From Osedax fenrisi (taxonomy: Eukaryota > Annelida > Polychaeta > Sabellida > Siboglinidae), in contig OZ025239.1 in assembly GCA_964019155.1 (NCBI GenBank), positions 9,226,274-9,290,273 on the forward strand: a DNA stretch of 64,000 nt. Reading direction: 5' to 3'. The translations under genes and the position numbers were made by a program. Shown here one piece after another: positions 22,060 to 34,384 of the stretch (positions are counted from its first letter, which is position 1; each line of letters opens with the position of its first letter). The notes under the pieces were generated by a model. The model ran no database searches, was not told the origin of the DNA, and saw nothing but the letters and a program-made list of their open reading frames with translations.

Positions 22060-23594
22060 GGGGAAATTAACCGAATACGGACAGTACCCGAATACGGACA
22101 CTCTCGGTATATCAGAAACCATAAATCCTACAAAAAAATGTTTAATGAATAAAATATTCATAATTATATAAATAGTCTAAATAAGTATTTTTTATTTATT
22201 AATTATTCAAAATATTGCTGAAATAGGGGAGGGAAGGGTATTATGGCCGATGTTTTATTACCTTACAAGAAAAAAAATATATCATACTAATATTGGATAT
22301 TATGATCCAATAAGTTGTATATACAATTACCATATGTTGTTCTAAATAATGGCTATCAACATTTACTCATTTAATTATTTGTATTCAAATCATTTTTTAT
22401 TAAAAAGCAAATTTTCCGTATAAATAGAGATAAAATACATTAGTGCGGGTATTATGGTCGATAGTTACGAAATAGCCACTAGGATCGCGTCATGTATTAA
22501 AATACGTACTATTTTTATAATTAGAAAATAAAATACATTGTATCAGATATCAAGATACACACGCACTTTTATATTAAATATAAAAATAATTAATCGTTAT
22601 CCCATTTAGTTTTACTTATATTCAGCTAAAAACTTTTTTTTCGATAATTGCATGATATGTAAATATGATAATCACGTAACCTAATATTTAACATAGCTGT
22701 ACCCTAATAAATATATAGAGTGTACCCTGGTGCATTTAACAGTCATGTACCATATTTAGCGTACATGGTAAATTGTTGTGATATTTTAACGATCTGTACC
22801 CTATAAATTGAATCCTCTGTACCCTAATTTTTAACAATGTATCTAATAAACTGATTTTGTTATTACATTTTTAAATTTATGAAAAAAATGTCAATTTAAA
22901 ACCTACTCAAGAATATACAAATGTATCGATATTATACTAAATCATTAAAAAATAAAGCATTCTAAAATTATATTTACCTAAAATTATATTTATAATGTCT
23001 ATATTTGTTATAAAATATTCATTAAGTTATAGGCATATATCTAGAGGTCATATAAATTCATAATACGGACACTCTAGATGTCTTAATATGGACACCATAT
23101 AACCAAACAGCGCGCAGCGTATGAACTATTCTGATTTTCATAAAAATCGCGTGCGTTATAATATTAATAATACCAATAAAGCTAAATATAATATTTGTAT
23201 TATTTAGATACTTAAATTGTATAATTAATTAAAATAATAATAAATAAAAATAATAAATAAATTATTAACTAATTAAATTAGAATAAATTATTCATAAAAT
23301 TTATTATAAATAATGTAATTGTAATTTGTCTGATTGATTCATCAATAATATATAGTTTATCTAGTGGTATATAGGGTGTCCGTATTATAACACAGGGTGT
23401 CCGTATTCGGACATGGGTACCGAATACGGACACCTTCGTTATCTATGGAATTAAAAGATTATATAAAATTCTAAAATCACAATGATATATATAATCATAT
23501 AATATTAATATATTGTAATTTTTTAATAAAAATAATTAGTCATAAAATGTTAAGACCACTTATTACTAAAGTGTCCGTATTAGGTTACTTTCCC
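22060..23594. mobile_element. DNA transposon with GGGGAAA TIRs (TA insertion), copy 1, with inner insertion
   Basis: The left end GGGGAAATTAACCGAATACG and the right end (complement GGGAAAGTAACCTAATACGG) are terminal inverted repeats; the left end is preceded by TA. The outer parts align with the copy at 55595-56306. Compared with that copy it carries about 600 extra bp (about 22226-22838), whose right part holds four or five TGTACCCTA words. The motif ATACGGACAC/GTGTCCGTAT occurs repeatedly inside as well as at the ends. No transposase frame is present. A TA target site and 26-bp TIRs suggest Tc1/mariner-pogo mobilisation; this is inference. Confidence 0.75.
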
Positions 23595-23599
23595 AGGAA

Positions 23600-26370
23600 T
23601 ATACTTCATTGTTATTATTTTATTTCGGTAAATGATGTAATAAATGAGGATGATTAATATAAAAAGAGGATGGTTAATATATATATATAATTTTAAACAT
23701 TTATACAATTTAACAGTGGCACTCTCAATAACATTATATTTCCAACATTGTATAATATATCAGTTATGATATAGTATGATATATAATTGTGTGATATTTT
23801 AATCTATGCGTAACTAAATTTCATATATGAAGTCAAATATAATAAATGTAATTACGTAAAGAATGGCATACCATATATATCAGTGTATAGTGTATAATAT
23901 CGTAATACAAATTATGAGAAATTATTAGAAATTTATGAAACGTGTACATATTATCAAAGATATCCTTATTATATGATAAAAAAAAGGATTATCTATATTT
24001 ATTAATATCTTATAAAAAAATTATAAAGAATTAAAATGAGATTATAATAAAAAATGTATATGATCTTTCTAACTTTAATATTATTATTATTAATATATTT
24101 ATTATTAAATATAATTTAAATACAATTATTATTAATACCAAAGGCCTGGCTTTTTTAAACTATGTAGTTATTATTTTATATTTAATACAATTATTTATAA
24201 TTAAATGAAAAATAATATTTGGATAATCATTTTATTAATATAATATTCACAAATATAAAAGTACTTTTTAATACAATTTTATAAAATTAAAATATTATTT
24301 ATATTTAATAAAAATGGTATTTTAAGATTATAATTATTATACTAAAACGATGAATTAAATATATAATATGATTTATTAAATATACATACTATAATAAATT
24401 ATCTTTGAATTTCATAAATAAAATATAATAATATATAATATTTTATACTATTTATTAAAAGTTTTAATTTGAAACGTATTATAAATCATATATATTATTT
24501 TTTTGTTTAAATTTGTAATTACAATTGTAATTAAAGTAATTGTAATTTAAACTATCTTAAAAACATAAAATTAAACATATAATATGAGTAATTAAGTACA
24601 TTCAAAATTTAGTAATATAGATTAATCAGTACATTTATGAACTAAACATAGTTATAATTTTAAGTATCTAAAATGGTAATTAAATATATTTAACAATACA
24701 AAACATTTAAATTTTAAATAGATTTTGACAATATTTACCAACAATTAATGGCGAAACTATAGACACTATAATATGATTGTATCAATCTATGCATTGTATA
24801 CAAATATTCATAAAATAATACTATGTTTATTGATAAAATGCATAAAATGCATAACTGTTTTAGTTCGAAATGTTACTGTATCAGTTCAAGTTCGAAATTA
24901 TTAAAAATAAAAATAAGGGTATCAATTCGGGTTCTAAATCGCAACTTTATCAGTTCGGGTTCGAAGTTCAAGTTCGATTCCCAACACTAATAATTATTAT
25001 TATAATAGTATAATATATAGAGGTTTACGATCATATGCGGATCATAAAATTATTAATTTAAAAATAATTATTTAAATAATTAAATTATGAGCGATTTAGA
25101 TAAATTCGTGGATTTTAATATGACGTAATATTCTGAATACTATAAAATATTAAAATGACAGTATTATAATTATATTTATTAAATTAGTAATAATTATATT
25201 TAATAATATTTATTAACTTGACAATTTATTAAACTGACAATTCAATGCTTTACTATATAACATATTAATATAATATAATTGTGAAATTTGAATATAATTT
25301 CAAGGGATGTTTACAATTAAATGAATTTCAAAGATTATTAATAATAATTGTCGGGTACCCGAACAATTTCGGGTACTGACTTTTCAATAAATTTGTTACC
25401 ATGTCTCATTAAATAGTAACATGTTATATTTGAACCCGATATTTGAACCCGAATTTTGATCACTATAGTTATAACTATGAAATTATAAAATTACAAAAAT
25501 CTACTCTTGGATTATTATTATTCTCTTTTTACATCTATAAATGCAAATAAGTGTAACGGTGCAATTCATGATAAATTCTTATATATCTATAAACATAATA
25601 TAACAAAAATAAATTATATATATATTATATATTACATATATGTATATATACCTATTTATTTATAAAATATATGTAATTATTAATTAATTAAATATTAATT
25701 ACTAATTAATAGTATCCTTAGTAATGAAATGTAATTATAAAAATGTATGTAGTCATATATGATTAAATATAAATTAATAATTAATAAATAATTAAAAAAT
25801 AAAAAATATTAAGTACATTTTGTAAAAAAATATTAATATTCATAAAATGTCATTATAATGAAACATATTTATTTGTATAGGTGATATTTCTTTACATAAT
25901 ACGTTCATCATAGTAGGTTTTAATGCATATATATACATATGTATATATACATATTTACTTAGTTTTGTATATTTTAATGTTATTTAAATAATAATATAAT
26001 GAATATTCATGTATTCAATACATATGTATTGGTTTTGTAGTTGAATTATTAATAAATTAATGTTTTAATCATCTTAAGAGAATATTGTTTCATGTACAAC
26101 ATTACATCAACTATACATGGAAATGATATATCGGTTTTATGTAATCATAATAACTATATATATACATATATATTTAGTGTTGTATATTTGAATATTAAAT
26201 AATAATAAAATGAATATTGTACTGAAATAAATGTATTAGTTTTGATCAGAGTATTGGAATTATTTATTAGTTAATGCTTTAATCATCGTAAGAGAATATT
26301 GTTTCATGTTCAACAAAACATCAACAATGATGTGTACAAAAAAATATGTTGTTATTATATAATCATAATA

Positions 26371-26411
<41 letters not shown>

Positions 26412-26415
26412 ATGT

Positions 26416-26446
<31 letters not shown>

Positions 26447-26515
26447 ATGTTATATATATATGTATATATATATATTATATATATTTAAGTGCTTATGTAT
26501 GTTAGGTCGCGTATA
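23600..26515. other. AT-rich intron DNA with microsatellites
   Basis: No gene is recognised. It contains the TTCGGGTTCGAAG-type words at 24880-24985 and GGTACCCGAA/AACCCGAA words at 25350-25450 (both likely ends of decayed DNA transposons), and (TA)n/(TGTG)n runs at 26376-26480. Confidence 0.45.
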
Positions 26516-26523
26516 TTACGTAC

Positions 26524-26723
26524 ATCTGTATTAGTGGCGCCACCTATGATATGAGTGAAAAACCTCTCGGTAGTGTCGTCAGCTGCCAGCTGTGCTCTAG
26601 TGGACCCATAATGCAACACGCTACCGTTCAGAACGCTATCGGTGTTATAACTAGAGTTTATCATCTCGTACCACACGCTGGAGGTGGTGTTACCGGTGTC
26701 CGCAGATAATGTAGCTCCGGTAG
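26524..26723 (-). CDS. Exon 1 (most 5' exon recognised) of SMB-domain gene
   Basis: A GC-richer minus-strand island reading TGATLSADTGNTTSSVWYE, then MINSSYNTDSVLNGSVLHYG, then STRAQLAADDTTERFF and HIIGGATNTD. The acceptor TATCACCAG| (phase 1) and the excellent donor GAT|GTACGTAA (phase 0) define 200 bp. At least three N-x-S/T sequons suggest an extracellular region; I do not recognise the fold. The phase-1 acceptor means at least one more upstream exon is missing. It is 6.5 kb from exon 2; the link rests on matching phase and character. Confidence 0.6.
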
Positions 26724-26865
26724 CTGGTGATAAGTAGGTCATTAAGTAACCGAATGTATTACTATGTTATGATGTCATAATGTAATTATGACTTATTATA
26801 ATAATGTATATATAAGTAAGTTTTACCAACTTTATTATTTGTATTTCTATATATATATATATATA

Positions 26866-26924
26866 CATTTGAGAAATCATTTATGATTTATATAAGTATT
26901 TAAATAAAATTTCACTTCAATTCA

Positions 26925-26935
<11 letters not shown>
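26866..26935 (+). mobile_element. Detached 3' end of a LINE like the one at 0.9-5.1 kb
   Basis: GAGAAATCATTTATGATTTA... at 26871 matches the last 70 bp of the minus-strand LINE (plus 885-945) including the body of its 3' tail, then runs into (TA)n at 26935-26955. Only the 3' end is present: a severely 5'-truncated insertion. Confidence 0.6.
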
Positions 26936-26960
<25 letters not shown>

Positions 26961-27453
26961 TATAAATTTAATAATGAGTGGTCGAAATAACAGTTAATAT
27001 ATGATGCCAATCAAAATGATAGATGGATCTGTTTTATTTATACACTTTTATTTAATATAATTAAAAACACCATGGGTTTTGTTGTGTATACATAAATTCT
27101 GTTAAATAATTATATATACAAAATTACTATATCAAATAGTGCAATGGTATTTTATACAAACCTCTACGTATCAAGGTATAATCAAAAATGAAATAATATT
27201 ATTAAATCTAATATAATTCAGATTATAATATTGCTACGCGAACGATCATTGGTTATACAAATTCTATAAATATATAATAAATAACTTTAAATAAAAAACA
27301 TAAAAATCAATATATAGGTAAACAACATGTATACTTTTATAATTATTACATAATACAAAACCATGAAATCTAATTATTAAATATATAATATACAATTAAA
27401 TACAACTACATTAAAAATACAAAATACGTTAGTCTGCTATAGCATATACATGT

Positions 27454-27459
<6 letters not shown>

Positions 27460-27529
<70 letters not shown>
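27460..27529. repeat. Long (TA)n microsatellite
   Basis: About 35 TA units with one interruption, followed by TGTGTGTG. It adjoins the 27.55-28.07 kb MITE. Confidence 0.95.
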
Positions 27530-27539
<10 letters not shown>

Positions 27540-27551
27540 ATGTTTTAGTGT

Positions 27552-28070
27552 CAGTATGATACCAAAGATTTTCCAAAGGAAAGATATTGCACTCCCTATC
27601 TATCTCTAGTACCTCGAAATGTAAATTTAAAATGAAAAAACAATATTAACACTAGATGGCGAAATATTATATGAAATGTTAAATCATGTGATATTTTTAT
27701 TTAAATTTCTTGTTTTCTAATTATATACATACATTTAAAATCATTACAATATAATACAATACATGTAGTTTTTTTTAATATTAGATTTATAACAATATAT
27801 TTATCATTTATGTTATTTGTTTATATTAAATATAACTAATCAGTGTATTCTATTGTTATATAATTATATTATCATTTAAAAATCATGTAAATACATATTA
27901 TAATACAATATACATGTATATTGTATATAATTTATTATTTACTATTACAATAAATATAGAAATGTCTTATTATCTGAATAATACCGCTAGATGGCAATAT
28001 CGAATTAGTAGGTGACACAAATATACACAAGTGCAATATCTTTCCTTTAGAAAATCATTGATGATACTAA
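27552..28070. mobile_element. MITE with about 40-bp inverted ends
   Basis: The left end (AGTATGATACCAAAGATTTT..., through AAAGGAAAGATATTGCACT) and the right end (28030-28070) are imperfect reverse complements over about 40 bp. CTAGATGGC occurs inside both ends in direct orientation. There is no coding sequence. A word almost identical to its inner TIR (GGGAGTGTAATATCTTT) recurs alone at 46115-46131. Confidence 0.65.
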
Positions 28071-28189
28071 TACATATTTATCTCACCTAGTTAACCGAGC
28101 CTCGCTTCTACATAACTCTCAACTCATGATGATATAGATATGTATGTCGACTATGTTTCAGATATATCCGAATAACTGGCAATGTTTTC

Positions 28190-28230
<41 letters not shown>

Positions 28231-28379
28231 ATATATATTAAAATATATAAATTATTTATTAAGTTTCTAGAATAAGTATCACATTGTATACGATTTGCCT
28301 ATCCGTACTATTGGGATATATATTATACTGGTCCTTACATCGATAAATTCCCTACACTCAACGAATACATGAAATAGTA

Positions 28380-29570
28380 TTTTTAAAGAAACAATTAATA
28401 ATCGTCAAATACAGAATAATAATGGTATTAATATCGATAATATAACTGATACACTTAAGAATATAAAGAAAAATAAAGATATAGCTAATAATATAATATT
28501 TACAATTACAAATATAGATTATAATTCAAAACTGATTTTAATAATAAAATAATTTTATAGTTTTATAAATACAAAATTGGATACAAAGTTATCAAATAAT
28601 AATATTTTACATATACAGTAAAACCTCTCTATAAGAAACTATTTTTTTACAGTACTTTTTTTCTTATAGAGAGGTTTTCTTATAAAGAGGTTTTTACTTT
28701 TCCAATGATTTTAAAAATTCATTTAGGACCTATAATTGAAAATGCACTATATATAGTGCATAGGGTTATATATAAACTATATGTTATATATATATAGAAT
28801 ATTTATTTATTTTTATTTATTTAGTATTAATCAAAAGAATAGTTTAGAAATATGATTTATTTTAAAATAACATTTATTAATTAATTTTAATAAATCTATG
28901 GATATACAATAACAATTATTAATTATTTTTAATTCATTTCGAGCCATTTATGTAATATAAAATATTTGTAAGAAAAAAAGTTCTTATATAATAATTAATT
29001 TCTATAATTTTTATCAATATACAATACTTCTATTTATATATATAATTATTTTTTATATTTTGTATACAATAAGTTTCTTATAAAGAGGTTTTTCTTATAT
29101 TTTTCTTATAAGATTTTCTTATAAAGAGGTTTTTTAATGTGGAAAAGGTTGAATTCCAACCAAATGTTTGAAAAATGTTCTTATAAAGAGGTTTTTCTTA
29201 TAAAGAGGTTTCTTATAGAGAGGTTTTACTGTATATAAATTAAATACTAATACAAATACAAATCAGAAACAGATGATGAATAAGATGATAGATATGTGTA
29301 CCAGTCTAGTACTAACAGATATATAATTAAGTTAGATAGTTTAGAGACTAAATTAAAAATATTTAAAAATAAAAATAAACTATTTGATACTAAAATATAT
29401 ATAGTCCAGCAATTACCTTTCAATACACATACAATATTTCATAAAACAAGACAATTAAGAAATTCAGGAATAATAAATAAAACTTGGATAATAAAGATAC
29501 TGTATATATTAATACTGATAAAGAATATATTAAAATTATATTATAAATTTAAAATCAATAATCGCAATTA
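28380..29570 (+). pseudogene. LINE ORF1 fragment interrupted by a MITE
   Basis: A plus-strand relic. LETKLKIFKNKNKLFDTKI then YIVQQLPFNTHTIFHKTRQL, RNSGIINKTWII and, after a frameshift, KDTVYINTDKEYIKI match the conserved C-terminal pattern of invertebrate LINE ORF1-type proteins (a basic helix, a LTP/LPF turn, RxLR, W, then VYI). The part before 28615 (NIIFTITNIDYNSKLIL) is in keeping with the same protein. The 28616-29231 MITE is inserted between these parts. Confidence 0.5.
28616..29231. mobile_element. pogo/Tigger-like MITE with TA target duplication
   Basis: The ends CAGTAAAACCTCTCTATAAG and its complement are flanked by TA on both sides (28614-28615 and 29232-29233). CAGTnnAACCTC with TA duplication is typical of pogo/Tigger-type elements. 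The inner word TTCTTATAAAGAGGTTTT, a variant of the TIR, is repeated several times at both ends. There is no transposase. It is inserted in a LINE ORF1 relic. Confidence 0.85.
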
Positions 29571-29579
29571 AAAATATTA

Positions 29580-30485
29580 ACCAGTTAGAATCTAACTGTT
29601 AGATGAATGTAAATGTGATGATATTGTGTATATTTTATTTAATTCTTTTCATTTCGTCATTGATTATAATTATATTGCATTTATACTTTAATATATACTT
29701 TAATTATATTTAATTTATACAATTTATATTAATAAAATCAATTAATATTTCAAATTTATTGAATTTTATATACATATATTGAATATTTATATAGTTTTCA
29801 TAGTTTTATTTATTTTTCATTCAATTCAGGTTTATTCAGTATTAATTTTTTTTTAACATTATATAACTAAAATTAATTATTCTTATAATTTCTTATAAAT
29901 ATATATGTATCTATATATTTATTTATTTGTTATCTATATCTTTATTCTTTTATATTATATTATTCCATTTTAACATTTTAATATTTGTACTCTGAACTTG
30001 AATGAAATCTATCCTCAGTTTAATGTTGATCAATTTAACAATTTTAGTTATAATAATGATAGTTTTAGTAATAATAATTTCTCAAATTGTAATTTAATTT
30101 TCACAATGAATCTAATTATTATACCTCTAATAGGGTGTTCACACCAATTCCGTTTTCTTACGTTATGTTACGTTACGTGAAAATCCGTACCGAATGAATC
30201 ATTAACAGAAAATGTTCTGTAAATGTATGAAATGAATAATATTCCTATTTTTCTGTAATCATTTTTTATACAGAAAATGAAATGGAAATAATCATATTTC
30301 TGTATAGAAAAATAAAATACGTAGCGGAATGAACCTTTTTATTAATAATAGGTGGCGTTATATGATTTAATATTTCTAAATATAATATTTATTTCTAATA
30401 GTATTTGAACTTGGATTATATATATATATATATGTATGTGTATATATTACTATAATATATTAGTAAAATAGTGTATATGTATATA

Positions 30486-30519
<34 letters not shown>

Positions 30520-31231
30520 ACATGTATATAATATATACTATATATGTATATTTCAATACCTTAGGAAATGTTCGATAAAATAAAATGTGAGAAACGATCA
30601 TTGAGAAAAGATATATAATTTTCGATATTTTAATACACAACATATTAATATGTAATGAATATTAAAGTGTACTATCAAGAATAATACCTAAAAATGTATG
30701 TTAATTACTGTATTAGAAAATTAATTTACTAATAAAATATCAACATTATCTATGTATATATGTATATATATATAACGGTTATTTTATATGGTGTATGCTC
30801 ATTGATAATCTGAACTGTCAAGAAAATGTATTTCAATCGTACCGACAGTAATGGATTAGTAGTCGAACCGCGGAGAGAAGATAGACTGTAGTCTTGCATG
30901 CTATATATTGCAATACAAATGATACTAGTATTCGAATGCGACTTAACACATGCGAATTAAGTATAACCTATAGCTTATGGACAACGTAGTATTAATGTTA
31001 TGTAAACTAATTAATTTTAGACGAAATTGTTAATTTATAGTGATTATAATTTAGCAACAGTACATTAGCTAATATGATATTTGTGGGTGGTTATCGATTT
31101 GTTTGAAACAGTAAACACATACGGCTATTAACGTATAATTCATGTTATTTATGTTCATAGTTGTTGTATGTATATCAGTAAGGGATTAGGCTTATATCTG
31201 TTAGTATTTAGGTTTAATTATAATATACTAT

Positions 31232-31239
<8 letters not shown>
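29580..31239. other. AT-rich DNA with microsatellites
   Basis: No gene. Weakly similar outer words at 30130-30340 (AGGGTGTTCACACC against GGTTCATTCCG) could be the ends of an old MITE. (TA)n/CATA runs lie at 30416-30550. Confidence 0.45.

Positions 31240-31281
<42 letters not shown>
31240..31281. repeat. (TA)n microsatellite
   Basis: About 20 TA units ending in CATATA. Confidence 0.95.
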
Positions 31282-31288
<7 letters not shown>

Positions 31289-31299
31289 AATAAATCTTC

Positions 31300-32325
31300 C
31301 AATTTTGAAATTTTTTTGAATTTTTTTAGTAAATTTTTTTCGATATTTAAAAAAAAAATATATTTTTTAATATTTGAAATATTTGTTGTATTTTTTAATA
31401 TATATTTTGAAATATATTTCCACTAATTTTTTAAATATTAAAAATAAATATTTTTCTATATATTTTTTATATTAGCTAACATTTAATTTATTGTATATAG
31501 GACTACTAGAAATGCAGAATCATGAATAGCCATAATTAATAAATAATAGATAGGCAAACTATCAAACAATGTGTAAAGTAGGGTTGGGTACGGCAAGCAA
31601 TTCAAAATCAGGAATAGTTATAATTAATAAAAACTCAAAAACTGATCAAAGACGGGTTGGGAAGGTTTAGGTTTGGTTTTGGTTTTAATATATTTTGAAA
31701 TATTTTAAATATTTGTTGTAATTTATAATATATTTTTTGAAATATTTTGTCTCCTATTTTTTAAATATTAAAAACAAATAGTTTTCTACATTTATTTGTA
31801 ATTTAGCTAAAATTTATTTTATTGTGTATATTAGAAATGCAGAATCAGGAATAGCTATAATTAATAAATAATACATAGTAAAACAATCAAAAACCTAGAA
31901 ACACCGGGTAGGGTACGGCCACTAATATGTTGAAATATTTGTTATCTTTAAAAACATATTTTTAGACAATTTTTAAATATATTTTATAATATCTTGAAAT
32001 AGTTTTAGTATGTTACCAAAGATTTTATGAACATATCTTTAAAACGAACAATTCTGGATCGGATACAGATAGAATTAGAAAATATTAATAGGACAAATTT
32101 AAATATTAGCAATGCAGAATCTGGAATAGCTATAATTAATAAATAATTGATACGCAAACAATAAAAAAAAACGAGTAACGCCGGGTTGGGTACAGCAATC
32201 AATTTAAAATCAGTAATAGTTAAAATTAATAAATAATATATATGCAAACAATCAATAATCGAGCAAATCTGGGTAGGGCACGGTTTGGGTTTAGGCATGG
32301 GTTTTCGACATTTTTTTAGAAGATA
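31300..32325. repeat. Degenerate tandem repeat, unit about 280-320 bp
   Basis: A block GCAGAATCAGGAATAGCTAT..., TAATTAATAAATAATA..., GGGTTGGGTACGGC recurs at about 31513, 31838 and 32112, separated by A/T-only stretches with TATTTTGAAATATTT. A half-unit also repeats within the units. Minus-strand frames through it have no coding character. Confidence 0.6.
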
Positions 32326-32399
32326 TTTTACTTAACTCCATATTCATACGCATATTTAATCTAGATAAAGTACTTTATAAGTATTAAATACTATATTTA

Positions 32400-33787
32400 A
32401 ATATGTATTACTTGTAATATTAAATGTGTATCATCCGCATAAAGAATAGTTTTAAAATGTGTTGATATATTTGGAAGGTCATTTATATATATTAAAAACA
32501 AAATAGGTCCCATAACCGAACCCTGGTATATTCCACAGTTGACTTTAAAGAAATCCGATAAACAGTTATAATATTCAATACATTGACTTCTATTTGATAA
32601 ATAACTTTTAGTAGTATACTATAGTATACTATATTTATTATTATTTTTTACTTTAGAAAGTATTACTTCATATATGTGATCAATAATCAAGATGCCATTT
32701 AAAAATTGTGTAATAAACTAAAATTAAACTTTTTTCGTTTAATTTATACTTGATTTTATTTAATATGGCAATAGATTTTGATAATTTTCTTAATATATAG
32801 GAAATATATATTTTCCAAATTAATTTATCATCGATAAATAAACCTAAAAATTTGATGTTACTATTACATTCTATAGGAATATTATTAATAGTAATATTTA
32901 ATCTAATAGATGAAAGTGAATTTATAATATTAAATATAATTGATGTAGATTTGTGTATATTAATAGACAATTTGTTTATACATAGCCATTCATTTAATAT
33001 ATCTATATATTCCTGCATAATATGTTAAAGATCTATAGTATTGTCACTTTTAAAAATAAGATGTATATCGTCAGCAAACAATATTATCATAACCTTATTA
33101 GAAATATTTGTCATGTCATTAATATAAATTAAAAATAATAGTGGTCCCAATACCAATCATTATGGAACACTACAATTATTATCTAGCAATGTAGAATTTG
33201 CATCATGAATATTTACATGTTTTTTGCGATTATTTAAGTAACTGATTATTAAATTTAATGCAGTATCCCTAATTCCATATAAGTGTAATTTCTTAATAAA
33301 TATCGAATAATCTATTGTATCAAATGCCTTTTTGAGGTGAATTGAAATAATAGATTTGTATCACATTTTTTTAAATCGTCAGTAACAAATTCAATTGTAT
33401 CAATTAAAACATATTAGCCATAAAACCATATTGTGAATCACTTATAATATTATATGTATTTAGATAGCTTGTAAATCTTACTTTAATCAATTTCTCTAGA
33501 AGTTTAGATAATTGAGTCAATAGTGATATTGGTCTATTTAATTTATAATCGATAAATAAACCTAAAAATGTGATGATACTATTAAATTCTATATTAATGT
33601 TATTAATAGTAATATTTAATATAATATATGAAGGTGAATTTATAATATTAAATAGAATTGCTGTAAATTTGTGTATATGTATAGATAATTTATTTATACA
33701 TAACCATTCATATAATAGATCTAGATATTCCTGTATAATATATAAATAAATAAATAAATCATATTTATTAATTCTGATATTTATCAT
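32400..33787 (-). pseudogene. LINE RT relic with internal duplication
   Basis: Reading on the minus strand, 33787-33560 gives EYLDLLYEWLCINKLSI, then FLGLFIDYKLN (the end of an RT domain), followed at once by RPISLLTQLSKLLEKLI and SDSQYGF (the start of an RT domain). Degenerate FDTIDYSIF and GPLLFLIYINDMT lead on to FADDIHLIFKSDN, then a second EYIDILNEWLCINKLSI...FLGLFIDD at 33018-32830. So about 230 bp of the RT is present twice, once out of order. Stops break the frame. Confidence 0.75.
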
Positions 33788-33799
33788 TCCTCTCTAACA

Positions 33800-33978
33800 G
33801 GCAAGGAATAATGAGGAAATTAATAAACAAGTTAATGTTTATACTATAATTTCCCCAATCATCATATTTTTGGATAGTCAAGATTCTCATAAAATAAATA
33901 AAATATACATATAATTAAGAATTAAAATTATAAATAAGATTACTCTAAAAAGAGAGAAAATAGGAGATACATATATTA

Positions 33979-34012
<34 letters not shown>

Positions 34013-34380
34013 TGTTAAAAATAAAAAATAGAGTTAAACCTGAATACCTAACATAAAATAAAAATAATATTTTTTATTTTATTATTTTTTTTAATTTTAA
34101 TTTTTTTTTAAATTAATAATTTAAATTAATGAATATTTATATATATATATATTTATAAATTGTAATTCTGAAAAGAAGAATACCTTATATAACCGAAATA
34201 AAACATGAAGATTATATATAATAAAAATTAAAATTAAAGATTTTTTTTAAAAGTTATTACTATATGAAATTACTTTCTATAAACAAATAAACAATGTGTA
34301 AATAAATATAATAAATTAAATGAATAAAAAGAAGAAGAATAAATCTATTAAAAAAATGTATATTAATAATATCTATTAAT
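33800..34380. other. AT-rich DNA with (TA)n
   Basis: A (TA)n tract lies at 33985-34009. No gene is seen. Confidence 0.5.
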
Positions 34381-34384
34381 ACTG

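Noticed and set aside
30131..30340. MITE bounded by AGGGTGTTCACACC and GGTTCATTCCG
   Set aside because: The ends pair poorly and no target duplication is visible.
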